A stretch of 64,000 nucleotides of DNA from Mammaliicoccus sciuri (GTDB lineage Bacteria; Bacillota; Bacilli; Staphylococcales; Staphylococcaceae), in the NCBI RefSeq assembly GCF_025561425.1, contig NZ_CP094824.1, forward strand, positions 2,728,001-2,792,000. Reading direction: 5' to 3'. The notes below the pieces were generated by a model, which saw nothing but the letters and a program-made list of their open reading frames with translations, did not search any database and was not told where the DNA came from. Positions 11,476 through 29,451 of this stretch are shown in pieces. A program made the translations under genes and the position numbers. The stretch's first letter is position 1. Each line of letters begins with the position of its first letter.

Positions 11476-11523
11476 TTTGACCTTCTTTGACTATATTATA
11501 TGTTCTGTTGTTTATTATTTCAA
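11476..11523 (-). promoter_or_regulatory. ctsR promoter with overlapping CtsR operator
   Basis: The minus strand reads TTGAAA (11523-11518), a 17-base spacer, then TATAAT (11500-11495). Immediately downstream at 11492-11476 is AGTCAAAGAAGGTCAAA, a near-perfect match to the CtsR tandem heptamer GGTCAAANANGGTCAAA. The operator covers the transcription start region, so autorepression of the operon is expected. Confidence 0.93.
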
Positions 11524-11635
11524 TTAATTTGTTTCTTTAAAAATTTTTAAAAATTTATACCGCTTTCAAAAGAAATAAGTTATCATATAAGGTAGGTTAT
11601 GATTGAGTATAAACGAAGGGAAAGGTGTGTCAATT

Positions 11636-12856
11636 ATGCATTATATTATCGGGATTATCGGTATCTTATTATTCCTATTTCTAGCATGGTTAGTAAGCTC
11701 TGATAAAATGCGTGTCAGATGGCAGTATATAGGATTAATGATCGTAATCCAGTTTATATTTGCTTTCTTATTATTAAAAACAACAGGTGGATTAACTATC
11801 ATAGGTGGTATTTCAAGTGGTTTTGGCTACATCATAGCAAAAGCTATGGAAGGGATAAACTTCGTATTTGCGGGTATTGCAAATATCGATCCTAAGACAG
11901 ATAAGCCTGTTTCAGTTTATTTCCTTAATGTATTAATGCCAATTGTGTTTGTATCAGCACTTATCGGTATTTTACAATATCTTAAAATCTTACCTTTTAT
12001 CATTAAATATTTAGGTTTAGTCATTTCTAAAGTTAATGGTATGGGTAAATTAGAATCATATAATGCGGTCGCATCTGCAATTTTAGGTCAATCAGAAGTG
12101 TTTATTTCTATCAAAAAACAACTTCCATTAATTCCCAAACATCGTATGTATACATTAACAGCTTCAGCTATGTCTACAATATCTGCATCAATCGTTGGTG
12201 CATATTTTACAATGGTTGAGCCAAGATACGTTGTAACAGCTATCGTATTAAACTTATTCGGTGGATTTATTATGGCATCCATTATTAATCCATATACAGT
12301 AGATTCAAAAGAAGACGACATCATGATTCAAGAATCAGAAGAAAAACAATCATTCTTCGAAATGTTAGGTGAATATATTTTAGATGGTTTCAAAGTTGCC
12401 GTTATCGTAGCAGCAATGTTAATCGGTTATGTTGCATTAATCGGACTATTAAATGGTGTTACGTCTAACATTTTAAGTTTCGTTTCTGGCGGTTCAGTAT
12501 CATGGGACTTCCAAACATTAATCGGATTTGTATTTGCACCATTTGCCTTCTTAACAGGGGTTCCTTGGGCAGATGCAGTACAATCAGGTAGTATTATGGC
12601 TACTAAAGTTCTTTCAAATGAATTTGTTGCGATGGGTATTTTACCTGATGCAGATATTTCAGAAAGAGCAAATGGTATCATTTCAGTATTCTTAGTTTCA
12701 TTCGCAAACTTTGGTTCTATTGGTATCATCGCGGGTGCTGTTAAATCATTAAATGATAAACAAGGGGATAATGTCGCACGCTTCGGTATTAAATTATTAT
12801 ACGGTGCAACATTAGTATCATTCTTATCAGCTACAATCGCAGGATTTTTCTTATAA
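11636..12856 (+). CDS. nupC: Concentrative nucleoside transporter, NupC family
   Basis: Sodium- or proton-coupled uptake of nucleosides across the cytoplasmic membrane. The roughly 406-residue protein is strongly hydrophobic with about 8-10 membrane segments. It has the CNT signature regions (GQSEVFISIKKQLPLI and the later FANFGSIGIIAGAVKSL). I chose ATG 11636, since AAGGTG lies about 9 bases before it. An upstream in-frame TTG at 11603 would add 11 residues that do not resemble the family start. It is transcribed divergently from ctsR and ends at a strong terminator. Substrate range (purine versus pyrimidine) cannot be told from sequence alone. Confidence 0.93.
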   Translation: MHYIIGIIGILLFLFLAWLVSSDKMRVRWQYIGLMIVIQFIFAFLLLKTTGGLTIIGGISSGFGYIIAKAMEGINFVFAGIANIDPKTDKPVSVYFLNVLMPIVFVSALIGILQYLKILPFIIKYLGLVISKVNGMGKLESYNAVASAILGQSEVFISIKKQLPLIPKHRMYTLTASAMSTISASIVGAYFTMVEPRYVVTAIVLNLFGGFIMASIINPYTVDSKEDDIMIQESEEKQSFFEMLGEYILDGFKVAVIVAAMLIGYVALIGLLNGVTSNILSFVSGGSVSWDFQTLIGFVFAPFAFLTGVPWADAVQSGSIMATKVLSNEFVAMGILPDADISERANGIISVFLVSFANFGSIGIIAGAVKSLNDKQGDNVARFGIKLLYGATLVSFLSATIAGFFL

Positions 12857-12863
12857 TAAATAG

Positions 12864-12907
12864 AAGCAGTCTACAGAACAATAATCGTTCTGTAGACTGC
12901 TTTTTTG
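12864..12907 (+). terminator. Terminator of nupC
   Basis: GCAGTCTACAGAAC and GTTCTGTAGACTGC form a 14-bp perfect stem with an ATAATC-type loop, followed by TTTTTTG on the plus strand. The convergent pdxT ends at 12912. The hairpin may also stop pdxT transcripts, but the T-run on that side is poor. Confidence 0.95.
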
Positions 12908-12911
12908 TTTG

Positions 12912-13487
12912 TTATACTTGTTCTGTTTGATATTGTTTCACGATTTCTTCAATGAAATACGCCATAATTTTGTAGTCTTCAGTAAGTTCCGGATGGAATG
13001 AAATACCTAAGTATTGATTTTGTCTTACAGCTACAATTCTATCTTCAACCTTAGATAATACCTCCACACCTTCATGAGCTGATTGTATGTGAGGTGCACG
13101 TATAAATACTGCATTAACCGCTTCTTCAATACCTTTAACATCTAAATCTTGTTCAAAGCTATCTACTTGTCTACCAAATGAATTTCTCTCAACAACAACG
13201 TCCAATTTATTTAAATGACTTTCTTGGCCGACTACTTCTTTTGCTAAAAGTATCAACCCAGCACAAGTTCCATACATAGGTAAGGAACTATTTCTAAGTG
13301 CTTCAGTAAAGCCGTATAAATCCATTAAACGACGCATAGTCGTTGATTCTCCACCAGGTAAGACTAAACCATCAATTTCATCTAATTGCTCTACATGCTT
13401 AATTGTAATACCTTCATGGCCAGCTTTTTCAATATGCTTTATATGTTCTCTTACAGCACCTTGTAAACCTAGGACACCTATCTTCAT
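12912..13487 (-). CDS. pdxT: Pyridoxal 5'-phosphate synthase glutaminase subunit
   Basis: Releases ammonia from glutamine and channels it to PdxS for de novo PLP synthesis. The protein has PGGES(T) near residues 44-49, the catalytic nucleophile in GTCAGL (Cys75) and the His-Glu pair in FHPEL. The start is ATG 13487, giving 191 residues, with GGATGG just upstream. A GTG at 13499 in frame overlaps pdxS and is less likely. It follows pdxS directly. Confidence 0.96.
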   Translation of the reverse strand: MKIGVLGLQGAVREHIKHIEKAGHEGITIKHVEQLDEIDGLVLPGGESTTMRRLMDLYGFTEALRNSSLPMYGTCAGLILLAKEVVGQESHLNKLDVVVERNSFGRQVDSFEQDLDVKGIEEAVNAVFIRAPHIQSAHEGVEVLSKVEDRIVAVRQNQYLGISFHPELTEDYKIMAYFIEEIVKQYQTEQV

Positions 13488-13488
13488 A

Positions 13489-14376
13489 TTACCATCCACG
13501 CTCTTGCATACGTTCTTCTAATGATAATTGATTGATGTCTAAACCTTTCATAGCTGGTCCTAATTCTTTAGACAATTCGGCAATTAATTTATAATCTTGA
13601 TAATGTGTAGTTGCTTGAACAATTGCTTTAGCAAATTTTTCTGGTGCTTCAGATTTAAAGATACCAGATCCAACGAATACACCATCAGCGCCTAATTCCA
13701 TCATTAATGCAGCATCAGCTGGCGTTGCAACCCCACCTGCTGCAAAGTTTACAACTGGTAAACGACCTAAATCTTTAATTTCTTTTAATACTTCATATGG
13801 CGCACCAATATTTTTAGCTTCAGTCATAATTTCGTCGTCACTCATCACAACTAATTTACGCACTTCTGCATTCACTTGTCTCATATGACGAACTGCTTCA
13901 ACTATATTACCAGTTCCTGGTTCACCTTTCGTACGTAACATTGCAGCACCTTCACCAATTCTACGTGCAGCCTCACCTAAATTACGGCAACCACAAACAA
14001 ATGGCACTGTAAATTCATCTTTTTTCAAATGATATTCTTCATCAGCTGGTGTTAACACTTCTGACTCATCAATATAATCTACGCCCATTGATTCTAGTAC
14101 GCGAGCTTCTGTGATATGACCAATTCTACCTTTAGCCATAACAGGAATAGATACACCATTCATAACTTCTTCTACAATACGTGGGTCAGCCATTCTTGCT
14201 ACCCCTCCTGCTGCTCTAATATCAGATGGTACGCGTTCTAATGCCATTACAGCAACAGCACCTGCTTCTTCAGCTAATTTAGCTTGTTCGGCATTAACCA
14301 CATCCATGATTACGCCACCTTTTTGCATTTCTGCCATACCTCTTTTAACTTTATCTGAACCAGTAATTTTTGACAT
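13489..14376 (-). CDS. pdxS: Pyridoxal 5'-phosphate synthase lyase subunit
   Basis: Builds PLP from ribose 5-phosphate, glyceraldehyde 3-phosphate and ammonia from PdxT, as a dodecamer. The 295-residue TIM-barrel protein has the Schiff-base lysine Lys82 in VMAKGRIGH, Asp25 in GGVIMDV, and the phosphate-binding [10 protein letters not shown] and GSGIF segments. GGAGG stands before the ATG. It is divergent from pdxR, which is expected to activate it. Confidence 0.98.
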   Translation of the reverse strand: MSKITGSDKVKRGMAEMQKGGVIMDVVNAEQAKLAEEAGAVAVMALERVPSDIRAAGGVARMADPRIVEEVMNGVSIPVMAKGRIGHITEARVLESMGVDYIDESEVLTPADEEYHLKKDEFTVPFVCGCRNLGEAARRIGEGAAMLRTKGEPGTGNIVEAVRHMRQVNAEVRKLVVMSDDEIMTEAKNIGAPYEVLKEIKDLGRLPVVNFAAGGVATPADAALMMELGADGVFVGSGIFKSEAPEKFAKAIVQATTHYQDYKLIAELSKELGPAMKGLDINQLSLEERMQERGW

Positions 14377-14426
14377 CGAAAAACTTCCTCCTTTTAAATC
14401 GCTTATTAGTAGGTTATACTAAATTC

Positions 14427-14454
14427 TGAACTGGTAAAAGAGTCAGATTTACCA
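14427..14454. promoter_or_regulatory. Inverted repeat in the pdxS-pdxR intergenic region, candidate PdxR site
   Basis: TGGTAAA (14432-14438) and TTTACCA (14448-14454) form a perfect 7-bp inverted repeat with a 9-base spacer, between the divergent pdxR and pdxS starts. TATACT (plus) and TATAAC (minus) -10-like boxes lie at about 14412-14420 beside it, while no good -35 is visible for pdxS, as expected for an activator-dependent promoter. Assignment to PdxR is by position only. Confidence 0.6.
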
Positions 14455-14487
14455 AATAATTAGTGGTCAGTTTTCGAGGTGAATAAA

Positions 14488-15876
14488 ATGGAAATGCTCA
14501 TGTTCGACATCAATAGGAAGATTAATACGCCTATATACATACAACTATATGAAAATATTAAAAAAAATATTATTAACGACGTTATGAGGTATAACGAGAA
14601 ATTACCTTCCAAAAGACAATTAAGTCATTATTTATCGGTAAGTCAAACAACGATAGAACACGCTTATCAACTACTTTGCGATGAAGGTTATATCTATAGT
14701 AAAAATCGTTCTGGCTTTTATATTAATGACATCGTTAATCTACCGGTAACCTATAAATCTAAGATTCCTGAAGCTCACTACATAGAAGAACAAAAGTATC
14801 AATATAGCTTTAAACTAGGTGCAATAGACAAAACGCATTTCCCGAATGACCTTTTTAGAAAATACGCTAAAGAAGCATTTGATGAACAACAAATAGATTT
14901 ATTAGATAGTGGCCATAAACAAGGGGATTTTAATTTAAGAAAAGAAATCAGCTATTATGTCTTTCATAGCCGTGGCGTAAATTGTTCTCCAGATCAAATT
15001 GTCGTTGGGTCGTCAACAGAGCAGTTATTATCCATTATTACGGATATCATTTCAGAGTCTAAATATATGATTGAAGATCCTCTATACAAGCAAGTAAGAG
15101 ATTTATTAAAAAGAAAACATATCCCATTTGATTTTATACCGGTTACGCAAAATGGGATTGATATAGAACAAATTATCAAGACGGATAGTGATGTTGTGTA
15201 TATAACACCTAGTCATCAATTTCCAACTGGTGTCATTATGGACTTAAAACGACGAACACAACTCATTAAATGGGCTTCAGAACGAGACAATCGATTTATT
15301 ATTGAAGATGACTATGATTCAGAGTTTAGATATAGTGGAAGGCCGATACCAGCACTACAAAGTTTAGATCATTCAGATAGCGTCATCTATGTTAGTACAT
15401 TCTCTAAATCTATTTCTCCTTCGTTGCGTGTGGCTTATGCTGTACTTCCGAAAAATTTAATTGCTTTATATCACAAAAAGACAAACATAGAAGGTGGCAC
15501 CGTACCAAGACATACCCAATATATGTTAGCAAGGTTTATGAATGAAGGTCATTTCGAAAGACATTTAAATCGCATGAGAAAAATATATCGAACTAAAAGA
15601 GATATTATACTCGAACAACTCAAAAAATACCCTGAAACCTTTTCGATTTCAGGGGAATTAACGGGAATGCATTTTATATTAAATGTTCATAATGGTTTAT
15701 CTTTAGAGGAATGTATAAGTAGAATTGAAGCATGCAATATCGATATAAAACCCCTCTCTCATTATCGCTTTAAACAAACTGATGAGAAACCTCACTTTGT
15801 TCTTGGGTTCGGTGGTATTAATATTGAAGATGCCAAAACACATATCAATAGTTTAATAGAATGTTTAACCAAATAA
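14488..15876 (+). CDS. pdxR: MocR/GntR-type PLP-binding regulator of PLP synthesis
   Basis: The roughly 462-residue protein has a GntR winged-helix domain (about 1-75, with NEKLPSKRQLSHYLSVSQ) and a fold-type I aminotransferase-like domain. The cofactor lysine lies in STFSKSISPSLR, and EDDYDSEFR is the typical aspartate region. MocR proteins of this kind bind PLP and activate pdxST when PLP is short; this is family knowledge supported by the divergent pdxS. I chose ATG 14488, 6 bases after GAGGTG; the GTG at 14479 is the alternative. It ends in a shared terminator. Confidence 0.93.
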   Translation: MEMLMFDINRKINTPIYIQLYENIKKNIINDVMRYNEKLPSKRQLSHYLSVSQTTIEHAYQLLCDEGYIYSKNRSGFYINDIVNLPVTYKSKIPEAHYIEEQKYQYSFKLGAIDKTHFPNDLFRKYAKEAFDEQQIDLLDSGHKQGDFNLRKEISYYVFHSRGVNCSPDQIVVGSSTEQLLSIITDIISESKYMIEDPLYKQVRDLLKRKHIPFDFIPVTQNGIDIEQIIKTDSDVVYITPSHQFPTGVIMDLKRRTQLIKWASERDNRFIIEDDYDSEFRYSGRPIPALQSLDHSDSVIYVSTFSKSISPSLRVAYAVLPKNLIALYHKKTNIEGGTVPRHTQYMLARFMNEGHFERHLNRMRKIYRTKRDIILEQLKKYPETFSISGELTGMHFILNVHNGLSLEECISRIEACNIDIKPLSHYRFKQTDEKPHFVLGFGGINIEDAKTHINSLIECLTK

Positions 15877-15906
15877 AAAAGACTTCGCGATGAAGTCTTT
15901 TTTATT
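15873..15906 (+). terminator. Bidirectional terminator between pdxR and the FUSC gene
   Basis: AAAAAAGACTTC, a GCGAT loop and GAAGTCTTTTTT form a symmetrical hairpin with A and T runs on both sides. It can end both convergent transcripts and overlaps the last codons of the minus-strand gene. Confidence 0.92.
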
Positions 15907-17785
15907 TGGTATGACTTAAACTTTGTAATTTCATTAGTTCATTTCTAATACTTGTATATTCTTTTAATTCTGGTAAATCAATTTTTTTATAGTCTGCATT
16001 AAAGACCACTTTTTTACAAATATTCTCATAAGTCGTTAAATAAAGTCCTAAGTCATGATCTGATAGCGTCGAAATGTTACCTTGTGCATAAGCTCTTTCT
16101 AACGTAAATGCTAATTGTTCTACTGTAAATATAATCGGATAAACATATTCAATCTTTTTAACTTTGTTATCCATTTCATTCAACGCAGCTTGATACATTG
16201 CCTTCGTATTCATGATTTCAGTGTGCAAATCTGTGATGATTTTTGATTTTGCAATATTATGATGATACTTATTAGAAGAAAATATTGCATGTAACAAACT
16301 TGCTTGTAGTTTTAACGTATTATTAATCGTCTTAGGCAATTTTTTAGATGCTTGATTTCTTCCCACTATCAGTACACCAATTAAACCTATTACTGAACCA
16401 ATTACAACATCAACAATTCTTGGCATTACTAAATATGTATCGAAATGTTGTGTGATTGCTGCTGACATTAAAAGAACATTCGGCGTAATAAATGTGACTG
16501 CAATTGTATAATTAAATGCGACTAATAACTCAGCTGTTCCCATCAAGATAGCCATTAGTATGACAATCGTCCATGTATTAGGCTCAAATGCTAAAATTAA
16601 AATTGCGACTAACATACCTGTAATTGTACCTACTGTTCTTTGTAATGCTCTTTGGATTGTAGAAAGAGATGATGAACCTAATAATACAGAACAACAAGAT
16701 ATTGGTATCCAATAAGCTCTTTCAAACCCCATACCAAATGCAATAATAACTGAAGTAAATAATATAACCCCATATTGCATAGAAGACATTAAAACTAAAG
16801 AATCTCTTGATAAATTTTCTTTAATAATTCTTGAGTACATCGGTTTTCTATAAATAATTTGTTTATCAAATTGCAAATTCTTATCATTAAGAATCATGAC
16901 TGTATCATTAATTAATTCAGCTAATGACTTTATGTAAGAGCTCTCTCCATCATATTCAATCGGTACATATTGGGCAGATTCATTACCTGCAATTCTAAGC
17001 TGAATATAAGTAAGTGCTTCACTTATTTCTTTTGGTAACTCTTCATAACCTTTTGAAGATAATTCTAAACAAGCAGACCATATAGCTTCAGCACGTCCTT
17101 TTAACTGTAACATTCTATTATAACCATGCGTTTTATTCCAAAAAGCATTAGCTGTCGTCAAAGTATTTGTTGCATGATGTATCGCATTTAAAGTATTTCT
17201 ACGTGCATCATCAAATTTTTTCCCACTAAAATTTTCAGTTAAATATGCTAAATTCTTATAAATATTTGATACACTTTCAGCTTCCGGCTTTTTATGATTA
17301 AACATTGCATCAATTATTACAACAATTGTACTAACAATACCCCCACATAAAACAAGTAATCCTCTGTTCAGGAAATCCTCAGGCATAATTGGCATAATAG
17401 AAGCTACACTATATGTAAGTACAAAGAATAAAGAAGAAGGACCAGGTATTTGAAAAGCTTTTAAAACGAAATGACCTATCATTCCTATAAGTCCTAATAC
17501 TAATGCATATAAAAATGGAATTGTTATTGTAATCGTTCCTAACATGATACAAACACTTAATACTATAGAAACTGCTATAACTTTTCTAATTCGTGAAGGA
17601 TATAATCCATTAATAATGTATATATTACTAAAAGATCCTAATAACGCAGTTAGTCCTAGATCGAATCTTCCAAGTAATACACTTCCAGCTAAAATGATAA
17701 AAACAATAATAGCTTGCATAAATGCTTTTTTAGTTGCTAAATTATTTTTATTCACTTTAAACATCACTTCAAAATATTTTTTCAT
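15902..17785 (-). CDS. FUSC-family integral membrane protein (aromatic acid exporter-like)
   Basis: The roughly 627-residue protein has the FUSC layout. A cluster of about six membrane segments (residues 20-150) is followed by a long soluble helical region (about 165-315), a second membrane cluster (about 330-480) and a C-terminal helical soluble part. Family members such as YccS and AaeB are linked to efflux of aromatic acids or similar compounds; the substrate here is unknown. I chose ATG 17785, with AGGAGA 7 bases upstream; an open frame back to 17869 crosses the rRNA terminator and is artefactual. Only about 25 bases separate it from that terminator, leaving no room for a normal promoter. 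Confidence 0.85.
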   Translation of the reverse strand: MKKYFEVMFKVNKNNLATKKAFMQAIIVFIILAGSVLLGRFDLGLTALLGSFSNIYIINGLYPSRIRKVIAVSIVLSVCIMLGTITITIPFLYALVLGLIGMIGHFVLKAFQIPGPSSLFFVLTYSVASIMPIMPEDFLNRGLLVLCGGIVSTIVVIIDAMFNHKKPEAESVSNIYKNLAYLTENFSGKKFDDARRNTLNAIHHATNTLTTANAFWNKTHGYNRMLQLKGRAEAIWSACLELSSKGYEELPKEISEALTYIQLRIAGNESAQYVPIEYDGESSYIKSLAELINDTVMILNDKNLQFDKQIIYRKPMYSRIIKENLSRDSLVLMSSMQYGVILFTSVIIAFGMGFERAYWIPISCCSVLLGSSSLSTIQRALQRTVGTITGMLVAILILAFEPNTWTIVILMAILMGTAELLVAFNYTIAVTFITPNVLLMSAAITQHFDTYLVMPRIVDVVIGSVIGLIGVLIVGRNQASKKLPKTINNTLKLQASLLHAIFSSNKYHHNIAKSKIITDLHTEIMNTKAMYQAALNEMDNKVKKIEYVYPIIFTVEQLAFTLERAYAQGNISTLSDHDLGLYLTTYENICKKVVFNADYKKIDLPELKEYTSIRNELMKLQSLSHTK

Positions 17786-17810
17786 GTCATATCTCCTCTC
17801 ACAATTTTCA

Positions 17811-17837
17811 AACAAAAAAAGAGACCTAACAGGTCTC
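17811..17837 (-). terminator. Terminator of the distal rRNA operon
   Basis: GAGACC, a TGTTA loop and GGTCTC are followed by seven T on the minus strand, about 35 bases after the 5S gene. It lies between 5S and the FUSC gene. Confidence 0.88.
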
Positions 17838-17871
17838 GAGTGCGGCTCATCGCATCCATTTATAAACATTT

Positions 17872-17986
17872 GCCCGGCAACGTCCTACTCTCGCGGAACG
17901 TAAGCCCAACTACCATCGGCGCTAAAGAGCTTAACTTCTGTGTTCGGCATGGGAACAGGTGTGACCTCTTTGCTATCGTCACCAGA
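17872..17986 (-). rRNA. rrf: 5S ribosomal RNA (distal operon)
   Basis: 115 bases, starting TCTGGTGACG and ending TTGCCGGGC on the minus strand, with the conserved central segment of Bacillales 5S (CACCTGTTCCCATGCCGAACA). It is identical by eye to the copy at 23170-23284. Confidence 0.97.
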
Positions 17987-18185
17987 CAAATTATTGCTTG
18001 AGTCAATCGTTTACATACTTCCTCATCACCGCTGTCTTCCTCATTCATTTACGAAAGTAAACTCATTTGTCAGCCATTGTGATTCGTTGTCTATAAGCGT
18101 TTTCTCTACGCAATACAAATTGAAATGTATTACACATTCAAAACTAGATAGTAAGTAGATTTTACGGCTAAAACCGATTTAAATT

Positions 18186-21111
<2,926 letters not shown>

Positions 21112-21260
21112 GTGTAAAAGCTTGGTCAAACGAATGTATCAATAATGATACTTGTTTACCAGTTTTACGAGTTATTAATCTGTGATGTCGTCTATAAAGA
21201 CGACGCGCGATTATTAAGCTTGTTGAATTTCGTTAAAAATTCACTCGTTTTTTTGCTTGG

Positions 21261-21296
21261 TAAAATCTATTTTACTTACTTATCTAGTTTTCAATG
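21261..21296 (-). other. 5' arm of the 23S processing stalk (distal operon)
   Basis: This spacer segment is largely complementary to 18135-18164 on the other side of 23S (core CTAGATA/TATCTAG with AAAACTAG). In the transcript the two would pair into a long stem enclosing 23S, the usual substrate for RNase III-type processing. The second operon has the same arms at 26559-26594 and 23433-23462. Confidence 0.75.
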
Positions 21297-21315
21297 TGCA
21301 ATGTTGAATGTTATA

Positions 21316-23051
<1,736 letters not shown>

Positions 23052-23072
23052 CATTTTGTCTCACAAGAAACT

Positions 23073-23101
23073 ATTATACACTTGTTATATTCTTGTGTCA
23101 A
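23073..23101 (-). promoter_or_regulatory. Promoter of the distal rRNA operon
   Basis: Perfect consensus on the minus strand: TTGACA (23101-23096), 17-base spacer, TATAAT (23078-23073). An AT-rich stretch with A and T tracts lies upstream at 23102-23140, as expected for an UP element. A leader of about 130 bases precedes 16S. Confidence 0.95.
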
Positions 23102-23137
23102 CATTTAATTCAATTTATTTTTCAAGAAAATTTCAAG

Positions 23138-23169
23138 AAAAAAAGACCCAAGGGTCAAAATTGAATTTT
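23138..23169 (-). terminator. Weak terminator of the proximal rRNA operon
   Basis: After 5S the minus strand has two small inverted repeats, CAAAAT/ATTTTG and GACC/GGTC, and then a T-run with a single-base break. The stems are short, so read-through into the next rRNA operon is plausible. Confidence 0.6.
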
Positions 23170-23284
23170 GCCCGGCAACGTCCTACTCTCGCGGAACGTA
23201 AGCCCAACTACCATCGGCGCTAAAGAGCTTAACTTCTGTGTTCGGCATGGGAACAGGTGTGACCTCTTTGCTATCGTCACCAGA
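23170..23284 (-). rRNA. rrf: 5S ribosomal RNA (proximal operon)
   Basis: 115 bases, same sequence by eye as the distal copy. The third, lone 5S gene at 29100 differs from it at a few positions. Confidence 0.97.
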
Positions 23285-23483
23285 CAAATTATTGCTTGAG
23301 TCAATCGTTTACATACTTCCTCATCACCGCTGTCTTCCTCATTCATTTACGAAAGTAAACTCATTTGTCAGCCATTGTGATTCGTTGTCTATAAGCGTTT
23401 TCTCTACGCAATACAAATTGAAATGTATTACACATTCAAAACTAGATAGTAAGTAGATTTTACGGCTAAAACCGATTTAAATT

Positions 23484-26409
<2,926 letters not shown>

Positions 26410-26673
26410 GTGTAAAAGCTTGGTCAAACGAATGTATCAATAATGATACTTGTTTACCAGTTTTACGAGTTATTAATCTGTGATGTCGTCTATAAAGACG
26501 ACGCGCGATTATTAAGCTTGTTGAATTTCGTTAAAAATTCACTCGGTTTTTTGCTTGGTAAAATCTATTTTACTTACTTATCTAGTTTTCAATGTGCAAT
26601 GTTGAATGTTATAAACATTCAAAACTGAATACAATATGTCTTCGTTATTCCATGACCTAATGGTCATTCCGTA

Positions 26674-28237
<1,564 letters not shown>

Positions 28238-28368
28238 GAAGTAAGCTTGATAAGCTCATTTTTGATTGGTTAAGCCAATCACTCTGAAGTACTTTCAGTA
28301 CTCAATTATTGGAATTAACGTTGACATATTGTCATTCAGTTTTCAATGTTCATAATCTATTTTTAAAA

Positions 28369-28444
28369 TGGTGGAGACTAGCGGGATCGAACCGCTGACC
28401 TCCTGCGTGCAAAGCAGGCGCTCTCCCATCTGAGCTAAGCCCCC
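28369..28444 (-). tRNA. tRNA-Ala (TGC)
   Basis: 76 bases with encoded CCA. The cloverleaf has GGGGGCT pairing with AGTCTCC in the acceptor (with G-U pairs), anticodon TGC in CTTTGCACG, and T-loop GGTTCGATCC. It is last in the cluster, nearest 16S. Confidence 0.96.
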
Positions 28445-28461
28445 ATAAGTATTAATAGAAG

Positions 28462-28535
28462 TCGGGAAGACAGGATTCGAACCTGCGACCCCTTGGTCCC
28501 AAACCAAGTGCTCTACCAAGCTGAGCTACTTCCCG
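28462..28535 (-). tRNA. tRNA-Pro (TGG)
   Basis: 74 bases from CGGGAAG to CTTCCCGA. The anticodon TGG sits in GTTTGGGAC and the T-loop is GGTTCGAATCC. It is the only one of the eight without an encoded CCA end, so it needs the CCA-adding enzyme to mature. Confidence 0.96.
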
Positions 28536-28545
28536 TTATTTAAAA

Positions 28546-28622
28546 TGGCGCGCCCGAGAGGAGTCGAACCCCTAGCCTCTTGATCCGTAGTCAAACGCTC
28601 TATCCAATTGAGCTACGGGCGC
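28546..28622 (-). tRNA. tRNA-Arg (ACG)
   Basis: 77 bases with CCA. The acceptor is GCGCCCG/CGGGCGC and the anticodon is ACG in GACTACGGATC, whose A34 is presumably deaminated to inosine by TadA (family knowledge). Confidence 0.96.
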
Positions 28623-28633
28623 AAAAACAAAAA

Positions 28634-28722
28634 TGGTGCCGAGGACCGGAATCGAACCGGTACGGTAATCACTTACCGCAGGATTTTAAGTCCTGTGCGT
28701 CTGCCAGTTCCGCCACCCCGGC
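28634..28722 (-). tRNA. tRNA-Leu (TAA)
   Basis: 89 bases with CCA. This class II tRNA has a long variable arm (CGGTAAGTGATTACCG). The acceptor is GCCGGGG/TCCTCGGC and the anticodon is TAA in GACTTAAAATC. Confidence 0.96.
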
Positions 28723-28737
28723 AAGAAAAAATAAAAA

Positions 28738-28812
28738 TGGAGCGGAAGACGGGATTCGAACCCGCGACCCCAACCTTGGCAAGGTTGTATTCTACCGCTG
28801 AACTACTTCCGC
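28738..28812 (-). tRNA. tRNA-Gly (GCC)
   Basis: 75 bases with CCA. The acceptor is GCGGAAG/CTTCCGC, the anticodon is GCC in CTTGCCAAG, and the T-loop is GGTTCGAATCCC. Confidence 0.96.
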
Positions 28813-28846
28813 TAAATAATTATTTTTATATATAGTATATTTAAAA

Positions 28847-28922
28847 TGGTGAGCCATAGAGGATTCGAACCTCTGACCCTCTGATTAAAAGTCAGATGCT
28901 CTACCAACTGAGCTAATGGCTC
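28847..28922 (-). tRNA. tRNA-Lys (TTT)
   Basis: 76 bases with CCA. The acceptor is GAGCCAT/ATGGCTC and the anticodon is TTT in GACTTTTAATC. It lies downstream of lysS, the gene of the enzyme that charges it. Confidence 0.96.
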
Positions 28923-28929
28923 TAAAACA

Positions 28930-29005
<76 letters not shown>

Positions 29006-29010
29006 AAAAA

Positions 29011-29086
29011 TGGTGGAGAATGACGGGTTCGAACCGCCGACCCTCTGCTTGTAAGGCAGATGCTCTCCCAGCTGAGCTAATTCTCC
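29011..29086 (-). tRNA. tRNA-Val (TAC)
   Basis: 76 bases with CCA. The acceptor is GGAGAAT/ATTCTCC and the anticodon is TAC in CCTTACAAG. It is first in the cluster, 13 bases after the lone 5S gene. Confidence 0.96.
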
Positions 29087-29099
29087 AATTAACAATATT

Positions 29100-29214
29100 G
29101 CCCGGCAGCGTCCTACTCTCGCGGAACGTAAGCCCAACTACCATCGGCGCCAAAGAGCTTAACTTCTGTGTTCGGCATGGGAACAGGTGTGACCTCTTTG
29201 CTATCGCCACCAGA
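29100..29214 (-). rRNA. rrf: 5S ribosomal RNA, lone copy heading the tRNA cluster
   Basis: 115 bases with full 5S conservation. It differs from the other two at a few positions (GGCGATAGC for GACGATAGC, GGCGCCG for AGCGCCG, GCTGCCGGGC for GTTGCCGGGC). The first and third changes fall in the helix formed by the two ends and appear to be compensating. No 16S or 23S precedes it; lysS ends 283 bases upstream. Confidence 0.95.
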
Positions 29215-29246
29215 CAATGTTGTTTCGTTTTTGTCTTACCTTATAT

Positions 29247-29380
29247 ATTATAAAGAACTCATCAAGGCTTTTCAATAGTAAATTTTACACCTTATTAACT
29301 TTCTTTACAAACATCTCGAATTGATATGCGCTTGTTTTCAGCGACCTTTATATAATACACAATTTAGAAACACTCGTCAA
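29247..29380 (-). promoter_or_regulatory. Three tandem promoters for the 5S-tRNA-rRNA operon
   Basis: In this 283-base gap the minus strand has three sigma-A-like elements, each with a 17-base spacer. P1 is TTGACG (29380-29375) with TATTAT (29357-29352). P2 is TTGTAA (29310-29305) with TAAAAT (29287-29282), preceded by TG. P3 is TTGAAA (29275-29270) with TATAAT (29252-29247). P1 and P3 are the better matches. Multiple promoters are usual for stable RNA operons. Confidence 0.75.
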
Positions 29381-29451
29381 CACTTTACGATAAAAAAGTT
29401 TATATTTCTTTAAAAAACTTCATCAATCGCATTTTAAAGCCTTTCAAAAGT

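Noticed and set aside
17786-17869. N-terminal extension of the FUSC protein to 17869
   Set aside because: It would begin in the 5S flank and cross the rRNA terminator; the ATG at 17785 has a good ribosome site.
18001-18158. Possible tRNA in the 23S-5S spacer
   Set aside because: No cloverleaf, no T-loop GGTTCGA motif on either strand; the spacer holds only the 23S stalk arm.
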